A program made the translations under genes and the position numbers. A stretch of DNA of 7,526 nt from Deltaproteobacteria bacterium (lineage in GTDB: Bacteria > Desulfobacterota > Syntrophobacteria > B119-G9): positions 1 to 7,526 of the forward strand of contig QMLL01000072.1 in NCBI GenBank assembly GCA_003646715.1. The letters run 5' to 3'. The stretch's first letter is position 1; each line of letters begins with the position of its first letter. Under the pieces are notes generated by a model, which worked only from the letters and a program-made list of their open reading frames with translations, was not told where the DNA came from and did not search any database. Positions 1 through 6,257 of this stretch are shown here, one piece after another.

Positions 1-2844
1 AGAAATATGGACGAAGTCCGCGAAATTGCAGAAGAGATAGGTTTTCCGATCATTGTAAGGCCGTCTTTCACCCTCGGTGGCACCGGGGGTGGTGTAGCGT
101 TTAACAAAGAGGATCTGGAAACCCTCGCCAAGGCGGGGCTTGGTTTAAGTCTCATAAACCAGGTGATGCTTGAAGAATCGGTGTTGGGCTGGAAAGAGTT
201 TGAGCTGGAAGTGATGCGGGATAGAATGGATAACGTGGTAATTATATGTTCCATCGAAAACTTTGATCCCATGGGGGTCCACACCGGAGATTCCATCACT
301 GTGGCTCCTGCCCAGACTCTCAGCGACAGAGAATACCAGAGGATGAGAGATGCGGCGATTGCCATCATGAGAGAGATCGGTGTTGAAACCGGGGGATCGA
401 ACGTTCAATTTGCTATCAACCCGCGAGACGGTGAACTCGTGGTAATTGAGATGAATCCACGTGTTTCGCGATCATCAGCACTGGCTTCAAAAGCAACAGG
501 TTTCCCGATAGCCAAGATAGCGGCAAAGCTTGCGGTTGGGTATTCACTGGATGAAATACCAAATGACATAACGCGGGAAACCATGGCGTCGTTTGAACCA
601 ACGATAGACTACTGTGTCGTTAAAATTCCTCGATGGACCTTTGAAAAATTCCCAAAGGCCGAGGACATACTGGCAACTTCCATGAAGTCGGTCGGGGAAG
701 TGATGGCCATTGGGAGGACCTTCAAGGAGGCACTTCAAAAGGGTATAAGGTCGCTTGAGATCAGTATGTTTGGTTTCCCGGATAAGGTTGATTTTGATCC
801 TGGCAATGGGGTGTCCGTGGATAGTTCCGACTACGTGGAACGGTTGTGTGCTCAACTAAGAAGACCCAGCTCAAAACGGTTATTTCTTCTGGCTCATGCC
901 ATAAGGCTAGGTATATCCTTGCGAGATATTCACAAGGCCACGGGTATCGATCCATGGTTTCTCTACAATATCAAGCAGATCCTAGAAATGGAAGACGATT
1001 TGAGAAATGGAAAGTACACCATTGATGCCAAAGCGCTGAAAAAGGCCAAAGCATACGGATTTTCTGACAGGAGGCTTGGAGAGTTAATTGGTTTAAACGA
1101 AAAAGAAGTTCGAGAAAGAAGAAATCAACTGGAAGTTAAACCTGTATATAAACTGGTGGATACCTGCGCTGCCGAGTTTGAAGCATATACCCCTTACTAT
1201 TATTCCACTTACGAGGAAGAAAATGAAGCCAGGCCATCCAGCAGGAGGAAAGTAGTAATACTGGGTGGAGGCCCGAACAGGATAGGGCAGGGGATAGAAT
1301 TCGACTATTGCTGTGTGCATGCTTCCTTTGCACTCAGGGAAGAAGGCTGGGAAAGCATCATGGTCAATTCTAACCCCGAGACCGTGAGCACCGATTACGA
1401 TACTTCTGACAAGCTTTATTTTGAGCCTCTTACTCTTGAGGATGTGCTGCACATAATTGAAACAGAAAAACCTAACGGAGTTATAGTTCAATTTGGCGGT
1501 CAGACACCTCTTAACCTTGCGCTTGACCTAGCAAAAGCAGGCGCACCCATTATTGGTACTCCGCCGGAAGCAATAGATCGGGCAGAAGACAGAAAAAGAT
1601 TCCAGGAACTGCTCAGGAAGCTTGATCTGTTGCAACCTGATAACGCAATAGCATTCACCGGCGAAGAAGCTCTCGTGGCGGCACGAGAAATAGGATTCCC
1701 CGTGCTGGTCCGTCCTTCTTACGTACTTGGCGGTCGTGCAATGGAAATAGTTTACAGCGAAAGCGAACTGCTGGCTTTCATGAAAGAAGCGGTGCACGTG
1801 TCTCCCGGACATCCCATTCTTATAGACAAGTTTCTGGAGGATGCCACAGAAGTGGATGTGGATGCCATTAGCGATGGAAAGATAACCGTGATAGGCGGGA
1901 TAATGGAGCATATTGAGGAGGCCGGCATCCACTCGGGCGATAGTGCCTGCGCGCTGCCTCCCATCACCCTGGAAGAGGAAGTGATAGAAGAGATCAAGAG
2001 ACAGACCAAGTTAATTGCTCAAGAACTTGGTGTTATTGGACTTATGAACATTCAGTATGCAATAAAAGACGGGAAGATCTACGTCCTGGAAGTCAATCCC
2101 AGAGCATCCAGAACAATCCCCTTTGTCAGTAAAGCCATAGGTGTTCCACTGGCTAAGTTAGCCACAAAAGTAATGCTGGGTAAAAGCCTCGAAGAACTGG
2201 TTTTCACGGAAGAGATTACACCGGAATATATTTCTGTTAAAGAGGCTGTGTTTCCTTTCAATCGATTCCCCAGGGTTGACACTTTGCTCGGACCTGAAAT
2301 GAAGTCCACCGGTGAAGTAATGGGGATCGATTCAAACTTTGGGCTCGCATTTGCCAAGGCTCAGTTTGGTGTTGGTTTTGAGCTGCCCAGAGAAGGCAAT
2401 GTATTTTTGAGCGTGCGAGACAGGGATAAGCGTGCGCTTGTTCCTGTTGCCAGAAAATTGATAGAAATGGGGTTCAAGATACTGGCAACCCGCGGAACTT
2501 CCAAGTATCTGGAAGCGGAGGGGATTGAAAATAAAAAGGTGAATAAGATCAGAGAAGGTCGGCCTCACGTGGTAGACTACATAAAAAACGGAGAGATACA
2601 GCTCGTCATAAATACCAGCATGGGAAAGAAAACAGTGTCTGATTCCTATAAAATAAGAAGGGCTACTCTTTTATACAATATTCCTTACGCAACCACCATT
2701 TCCGGCGCCAATGCCCTGGTAGATGGTATTGCGGCTATAAAGGAAGGTAACTGGGGCGTTAGACATATACAGGAGTACCATTCGTTTCAAAAAACAAGGG
2801 TGCGTGTTGAGCGCGCTGAACAGCGCACTGTGATTACAGGATAA
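1..2844 (+). CDS. carB: Carbamoyl-phosphate synthase large subunit (5'-truncated by window edge)
   Basis: Makes carbamoyl phosphate from bicarbonate, two ATP and ammonia channelled from the CarA glutaminase; it feeds pyrimidine and arginine synthesis in the cytoplasm. The frame is open from base 1, so the ATG at 7 is an internal Met (about E. coli residue 152) and roughly 149 residues are missing. Counting that Met as 1: the first ATP-grasp half has RPSFTLGG (18-25) and EMNPRVSRSS (148-157). An oligomerisation region follows. The second half starts at LGGGPNRIGQG (about 419) and has RPSYVLGGRAME (569-580) and EVNPRASRT (695-703). The C-terminal MGS-like allosteric domain starts near 799. It keeps ATRGT, VNK and INTS, which align with E. 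coli UMP-site residues T974, T977, K993 and N1015, so UMP control is likely (inference). The chain runs about 17 residues past the usual end. Both halves look intact. A carA upstream is expected but not visible. Confidence 0.98.
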   Translation, partial: RNMDEVREIAEEIGFPIIVRPSFTLGGTGGGVAFNKEDLETLAKAGLGLSLINQVMLEESVLGWKEFELEVMRDRMDNVVIICSIENFDPMGVHTGDSITVAPAQTLSDREYQRMRDAAIAIMREIGVETGGSNVQFAINPRDGELVVIEMNPRVSRSSALASKATGFPIAKIAAKLAVGYSLDEIPNDITRETMASFEPTIDYCVVKIPRWTFEKFPKAEDILATSMKSVGEVMAIGRTFKEALQKGIRSLEISMFGFPDKVDFDPGNGVSVDSSDYVERLCAQLRRPSSKRLFLLAHAIRLGISLRDIHKATGIDPWFLYNIKQILEMEDDLRNGKYTIDAKALKKAKAYGFSDRRLGELIGLNEKEVRERRNQLEVKPVYKLVDTCAAEFEAYTPYYYSTYEEENEARPSSRRKVVILGGGPNRIGQGIEFDYCCVHASFALREEGWESIMVNSNPETVSTDYDTSDKLYFEPLTLEDVLHIIETEKPNGVIVQFGGQTPLNLALDLAKAGAPIIGTPPEAIDRAEDRKRFQELLRKLDLLQPDNAIAFTGEEALVAAREIGFPVLVRPSYVLGGRAMEIVYSESELLAFMKEAVHVSPGHPILIDKFLEDATEVDVDAISDGKITVIGGIMEHIEEAGIHSGDSACALPPITLEEEVIEEIKRQTKLIAQELGVIGLMNIQYAIKDGKIYVLEVNPRASRTIPFVSKAIGVPLAKLATKVMLGKSLEELVFTEEITPEYISVKEAVFPFNRFPRVDTLLGPEMKSTGEVMGIDSNFGLAFAKAQFGVGFELPREGNVFLSVRDRDKRALVPVARKLIEMGFKILATRGTSKYLEAEGIENKKVNKIREGRPHVVDYIKNGEIQLVINTSMGKKTVSDSYKIRRATLLYNIPYATTISGANALVDGIAAIKEGNWGVRHIQEYHSFQKTRVRVERAEQRTVITG
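2813..2826. repeat. Perfect 14-bp inverted repeat in the carB tail
   Basis: GCGCTG-AA-CAGCGC is a perfect palindrome in the last codons of carB, in the part coding for the tail beyond the family's usual C-terminus. As RNA it can form a 5-bp stem (GCGCT/AGCGC) with a GAAC loop. No T-run follows and purF starts about 40 bases on, so it is not a classic terminator. It could be a chance palindrome, a small processing hairpin or a protein-binding site; nothing here decides. Confidence 0.35.
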
Positions 2845-2850
2845 GAACCG

Positions 2851-2861
2851 AGGGGGAAGGA
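2851..2861 (+). promoter_or_regulatory. Ribosome binding site of purF
   Basis: The purine-rich run AGGGGGAAGGA is the strongest Shine-Dalgarno in the window. Its AAGGA core ends 5 bases before the ATG at 2867 but only 2 bases before the in-frame TTG at 2864. This favours ATG as the real start. Confidence 0.75.
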
Positions 2862-2866
2862 AATTG

Positions 2867-4267
2867 ATGTTACCGTTTCGCCCTTCAAAAAAAGAAGAAT
2901 GCGGGCTGTTTGGAGTTTTCGGACACCCTGATGCGGCGAAATTAACGTATTTTGGCCTCTACGCTTTGCAACACCGGGGGCAGGAAAGTGCCGGTATTGT
3001 CGCCTCTGACGGGAAACACATTGTTGAACACAAGAGCATGGGACTGGTGTCTGAGATTTTTGACGAAAATACCCTGAAAAAGCTTGTGGGTAACCTGTCT
3101 GTGGGTCATGTAAGATATTCCACAACGGGATCGTCGCTCATAGCAAATGCCCAGCCTTTCCTGGTTAATTATGCCGGAGAGTATTATGCAGTTGCACATA
3201 ATGGTAATATTGTAAATGCAGAAGCCATTAGAAAATCGCTGGAAAAAAGAGGCTCCATTTTTCAATCCACCATGGATTCGGAAGTGGTGGTTCATCTTAT
3301 GGCCCGTTTTATGAGCGAAGGGTTGGAAAAGTCTTTAATCAAGACTTTCAATGAAGTCAAGGGCGCTTACTCGATACTTATAGGTACTCGCAAGAAGCTA
3401 ATAGGTATACGGGACCCCCACGGTTTTAGGCCTCTATGCATTGGAAAGCTTGACGGAGCATACATTCTTGCTTCCGAAACCTGTGCGCTGGATTTGATTG
3501 GAGCGAGCTACATCAGAGACGTTGAACCGGGAGAAATGGTATTTATTGATAAAAACGGGTTGAAGTCCATAAAACCTTTTCCTAAAGTACAATCAGCTTA
3601 TTGCATATTTGAATTTATCTATTTCGCTAGGCCAGACAGCAATATTTTCGGGCAGAATGTCTACCTTTGCAGAAAACGGCTGGGACACATCCTTGCCAGA
3701 GAATATCCCATTGATGCGGATCTTATTATGCCTTTTCCGGATTCCGGCAACTATGCTGCTCTCGGATACACTGAGAAATCAGGTCTACCCATGGAAATGG
3801 GAGTTATAAGGAATCATTACGTGGGACGAACTTTTATCCAACCCACCCAGGCCATGAGAGATTTTGCCGTCAAAGTGAAACTCAATCCCGTAAAAGAGCT
3901 GTTAAAGGGTAAGAGGATTATTATCATCGAAGATTCCATTATAAGAGGAACCACCAGCAAGACCAGGATAAAAACGTTGCGAGAAGCGGGAGCTAGAGAA
4001 ATCCATATGCTCGTAAGTTGTCCTCCGCACCGTTTTCCGTGTCCATACGGGATTGATTTTTCTACCAGAGGAGAACTTATAGCCGCCACGCATACCGTGG
4101 AGGAAATCAAGAGATTTATCGGTCTTGATTCACTGGGTTACCTGAGTGTGGAAGGGCTCATTGAAGGAACCGGCACTGATGGGAACAATTTTTGTCTGGC
4201 TTGTTTTACCGGTGATTATCCCGTGGAGTATGATCCAGGGATATCGAAGTACTGTTTCGAGAGATGA
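2867..4267 (+). CDS. purF: Amidophosphoribosyltransferase, Fe-S (Bacillus) type
   Basis: Catalyses the first committed step of purine synthesis, PRPP + glutamine to 5-phosphoribosylamine, in the cytoplasm. From the ATG (466 aa) the chain opens with an 11-residue leader, MLPFRPSKKEE, before Cys12, the Ntn-hydrolase nucleophile expected to be exposed by self-cleavage as in B. subtilis. The glutaminase domain shows QHRGQES (35-41), GHVRYSTTG (80-88) and HNGN (111-114). The phosphoribosyltransferase domain carries the PRPP loop IIIIEDSIIRGTT (351-363). Cysteines 246 (CIFEFIYFARPDS), 392 (PCPYGID), 443 and 446 (CLAC) match the four [4Fe-4S] ligands of the B. subtilis enzyme; Cys385 is extra. TTG at 2864 is a possible alternative start, but spacing and propeptide length favour ATG. 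The gene sits 22 bases after carB and overlaps the next start by ATGA. Purine-nucleotide feedback is expected from the family. Confidence 0.98.
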   Translation: MLPFRPSKKEECGLFGVFGHPDAAKLTYFGLYALQHRGQESAGIVASDGKHIVEHKSMGLVSEIFDENTLKKLVGNLSVGHVRYSTTGSSLIANAQPFLVNYAGEYYAVAHNGNIVNAEAIRKSLEKRGSIFQSTMDSEVVVHLMARFMSEGLEKSLIKTFNEVKGAYSILIGTRKKLIGIRDPHGFRPLCIGKLDGAYILASETCALDLIGASYIRDVEPGEMVFIDKNGLKSIKPFPKVQSAYCIFEFIYFARPDSNIFGQNVYLCRKRLGHILAREYPIDADLIMPFPDSGNYAALGYTEKSGLPMEMGVIRNHYVGRTFIQPTQAMRDFAVKVKLNPVKELLKGKRIIIIEDSIIRGTTSKTRIKTLREAGAREIHMLVSCPPHRFPCPYGIDFSTRGELIAATHTVEEIKRFIGLDSLGYLSVEGLIEGTGTDGNNFCLACFTGDYPVEYDPGISKYCFER

Positions 4268-5298
4268 AAGTCGTTCGGAATCAAGTCAGAGAAGATAAGA
4301 GTGCACACAGGACTTTACGGATGGTAGAAGTGCTTGCGGAAGCCAGAAAAGTGCTTGAGATAGAAGCGGCGGGAATTCTTGGTCTTGTTAATAGCATTGA
4401 TGAGAATTTCTACCATGCTGCTAAGCTAATTCTTCAAAACAAGGGGCGAGTCATAGTAACGGGTATCGGAAAATCCGGTATAGTCGGGCGAAAAATAGTT
4501 GCAACTTTCTGCAGTACTGGCACGCCAGCACTTTTTCTTCACCCCGTGGAAGCCCAGCATGGTGACCTGGGAATGGTGTTACCGACCGATCTTGTTATGG
4601 CTCTTTCCAACAGCGGCGAAACCGACGAATTAAACGCCATTTTGCCCACGTTGAAAGAGCTGGGTGTTAAAATTATTGCTCTCACGGGGAACCCGGAATC
4701 AACACTGGCTAGATGGGCAGATCTGGTGATCAACTCGGGAGTGGAAAGAGAAGCGTGTCCGCTTGGGTTGGCTCCCACTGCCAGTACCACGGCGATGCTT
4801 GCTCTGGGTGATGCGCTTGCTGTGGTGCTTGTAAAGATGAGGGATTTCAAAACCTGTGATTTTCAGCGTTTTCACCCGGGGGGGCATTTGGGGGAACGCT
4901 TGAAGGTTTCTCTAAACAGAGTCATGCGAACAGGTGACCAGGTTCCTCTTGTAGTTACCGGTACTTTGCTTCTGGATGCCATAAAAGAAATGGACAGGAA
5001 GCATCTTGGTGCCACCCTGGTGGTTGATGGTGATAAGAATTTAGTCGGGATTATCACTGACGGTGATCTAAGGCGTGTACTTTTGAGTTATAATGATGTG
5101 GGCACGGTTAGTGTTGATGAGATTATGACAAAGAACCCCAAAAGGATCCAAGCAGGAAGATCGGTGGCGGAAGCGCTGGAGGTAATGGAACGCCACCTGA
5201 TAACAGTGTTGCCCATTGTGGATGAAAACCAGTCACTCGTTGGAGTCCTGCACCTGCACGACCTTCTGGGACAGGGGAAGATACGATTTTCTCAATGA
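4264..5298 (+). CDS. kdsD: D-arabinose-5-phosphate isomerase (KpsF/GutQ/KdsD family)
   Basis: Interconverts ribulose 5-phosphate and arabinose 5-phosphate, the first step toward Kdo for LPS; cytoplasmic. The sugar-isomerase (SIS) domain, about residues 45-185, contains GKSG (69-72), STGTPALFLHP, AQHGDLGM, SNSGE (115-119) and EACPLGLAPT (163-172), followed by HPGG (204-207). Lys70, Glu122, Glu163 and His204 align with the four E. coli KdsD catalytic residues (K59, E111, E152, H193), so activity is expected. Two CBS domains follow, at about 220-279 (ending ITDGDLRR) and 288-340 (ending LHLHDLLG). The start at 4264 overlaps the purF stop as ATGA but has only a weak GAGAG before it. ATG 4321 (Met20) has AGGA 8 bases upstream and gives 325 aa, closer to the family's usual length, so it may be the true start. 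The symbol kpsF is equally usable; GutQ or capsule paralogues cannot be excluded. Confidence 0.95.
   Translation: MKVVRNQVREDKSAHRTLRMVEVLAEARKVLEIEAAGILGLVNSIDENFYHAAKLILQNKGRVIVTGIGKSGIVGRKIVATFCSTGTPALFLHPVEAQHGDLGMVLPTDLVMALSNSGETDELNAILPTLKELGVKIIALTGNPESTLARWADLVINSGVEREACPLGLAPTASTTAMLALGDALAVVLVKMRDFKTCDFQRFHPGGHLGERLKVSLNRVMRTGDQVPLVVTGTLLLDAIKEMDRKHLGATLVVDGDKNLVGIITDGDLRRVLLSYNDVGTVSVDEIMTKNPKRIQAGRSVAEALEVMERHLITVLPIVDENQSLVGVLHLHDLLGQGKIRFSQ
4309..4312 (+). promoter_or_regulatory. Candidate ribosome binding site for an alternative kdsD start
   Basis: AGGA lies 8 bases before the in-frame ATG at 4321, a better signal than anything in front of the ATG at 4264. It would make a protein without the basic, hydrophilic first 19 residues, which lie outside the recognisable SIS domain. 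The motif is short and could occur by chance. Confidence 0.4.
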
Positions 5299-6242
5299 AT
5301 AAGATACGTCCACCAAGAGGATTAATAGTTAACCTGGCCTTGCCTGCCGGAGACAAACCGGAAGCAGGGGATTTTGTGCGTTTGCTAAATCTGGTGTGTG
5401 GCAATGTAGATGGGATCCTCATAGATCCGCTTTACTGGGCTCCAACAAGCGATATAGCAAGTTATCAATGTCGGTTTCTGGAAAGATGCATCGAGGTTGT
5501 TCCTGCTAATTTACCCCTTTTCGTGATGATTACTGGATTTGACGAGGAAGAAACAAGAGGGATTTTTGATTGTGTAAAAGAAGTGGCAGGGAACATCAAA
5601 AAAGAAAGAAAGATATTCCTTGTTGACTTACCTCTCTCGTATCACAGCAACCGAGGGCTTCCGGACTATTACAGGGATTTGCTCTCTGATACTGACTTAC
5701 CCTTGCTGGTGATGAATGATCCGAAAAGAGTCCATTTTTCAAAACCCTTTTTCAAAAGGAAAAACCTGATACCGGCTGTCCTGAGAAAACTGGCAGATGT
5801 TCCGAACATATGTGGCCTGATCAACGTAACCGACCTGAAACGGAGTTTGAGTTATTCGTGGGCCTTGAGGGACCGGTCGGATTTCAGGATATATGATGGC
5901 AGGGAGAGTCTATTCCTGGAAAATCCGAACAAAGGCGGACTTGTGTCTATTACTGCGAATCTCTTTCCGTCAAGCTGGAAGCTGGTGGTAAAGTCGTCTT
6001 TGGGCATTGAAGATGTATCATGTGTCCCGGACATGATCAAAGAACGGTGGTACGTTGGCCGATTTTTGCAGGAAGTAACAAAAGAAATAGAAGATCATGC
6101 GCCTCTTTTTATAAAATACGTGCTAAACTACTGGGGGGTTTTCAGAGATCCCCCGGGTTCCTACCCGGATAGCCATTTTGAGGCAAAAGCGTTGCATTTT
6201 GTGAGGAGTCATCCTGAACCGGACAGAATTCACCCTCTTTAA
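5295..6242 (+). CDS. Divergent DapA/N-acetylneuraminate lyase-fold protein, probably without Schiff-base catalysis
   Basis: A 315-aa soluble protein with no signal peptide or membrane segment. It resembles the dihydrodipicolinate synthase/N-acetylneuraminate lyase TIM-barrel family (usually about 290-300 aa): an early VDGILID strand, PLLVMNDPKR (136-145) in the place of the family's Y-N-x-P-x-R segment, NICGLINVTDL (171-181) in the place of N-I-x-G-I-K-E-x-x-G-D-L, and a YDGRES...GGLVSITAN stretch like the late G-x-x-G-x-I-S region. Key residues appear lost: Met140 replaces the catalytic Tyr, Ile176 replaces the Schiff-base Lys, and the G-T-T-G-E motif is absent (LIDPLYWAPTSD instead). It is therefore unlikely to be a normal lysine-pathway DapA. 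ATG overlaps the kdsD stop as ATGA. The nearest purine-rich tract (AGGGGA, ending at 5278) is 16 bases away, so translation may depend on coupling to kdsD. Fold assignment is moderately sure; function is unknown. Confidence 0.72.
   Translation: MNKIRPPRGLIVNLALPAGDKPEAGDFVRLLNLVCGNVDGILIDPLYWAPTSDIASYQCRFLERCIEVVPANLPLFVMITGFDEEETRGIFDCVKEVAGNIKKERKIFLVDLPLSYHSNRGLPDYYRDLLSDTDLPLLVMNDPKRVHFSKPFFKRKNLIPAVLRKLADVPNICGLINVTDLKRSLSYSWALRDRSDFRIYDGRESLFLENPNKGGLVSITANLFPSSWKLVVKSSLGIEDVSCVPDMIKERWYVGRFLQEVTKEIEDHAPLFIKYVLNYWGVFRDPPGSYPDSHFEAKALHFVRSHPEPDRIHPL
6131..6168 (+). other. Two overlapping, mutually exclusive RNA hairpins
   Basis: Stem A pairs 6131-6139 (CTGGGGGGT) with 6148-6156 (ATCCCCCGG): nine pairs including two G-U, with an 8-base loop. 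Stem B pairs 6153-6158 (CCGGGT) with 6163-6168 (ACCCGG): six pairs with a TCCT loop. They share 6153-6156, so only one can form fully at a time. They lie in the 3' end of the DapA-like gene, about 90 bases before the peptidase start. No T-run follows, so termination is unlikely; mRNA processing or control of downstream expression is possible but unproven. The segment also codes for an ordinary-looking GVFRDPPGSYPDS stretch. Confidence 0.35.
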
Positions 6243-6249
6243 TAAAGCT

Positions 6250-6253
6250 AAGG
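6250..6253 (+). promoter_or_regulatory. Ribosome binding site of the M48-type peptidase gene
   Basis: AAGG (within TAAGG) ends 4 bases before the ATG at 6258, inside the 15-base gap after the DapA-like gene. Spacing is slightly short, but it is the only Shine-Dalgarno-like element there and supports this start. Confidence 0.5.
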
Positions 6254-6257
6254 CTCT

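Noticed and set aside
7..9. ATG at base 7 as the true carB start
   Set aside because: The frame is open from base 1 and homology to CarB begins well inside the first ATP-grasp half; about 149 residues lie outside the window.
2813..2826. The carB-tail palindrome as a LexA operator or a terminator
   Set aside because: It does not fit CTG-N10-CAG or GAAC-N4-GTTC spacing and no T-run follows.
2864..2866. TTG as the purF start
   Set aside because: It lies only 2 bases after the AAGGA core; the ATG next to it has good spacing and gives the 11-residue propeptide known for this enzyme type.
3609..3809. A 66-codon + strand frame inside purF
   Set aside because: It is out of frame within the phosphoribosyltransferase domain of an intact purF and has no supporting ribosome site or family resemblance.
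145..5422. Many open frames of 60-130 codons on the minus strand across carB, purF and kdsD
   Set aside because: All lie inside strongly conserved + strand genes, have no recognisable domains and show low-complexity, antisense-like composition; they are shadows.
5295..6242. The DapA-like gene as a genuine lysine-pathway dapA
   Set aside because: The aligned Schiff-base Lys, catalytic Tyr and G-T-T-G-E loop are absent, and no lysine or diaminopimelate gene is nearby.
6243..6257. A transcription terminator between the DapA-like and peptidase genes
   Set aside because: The gap is only 15 bases and holds no inverted repeat or T-run.
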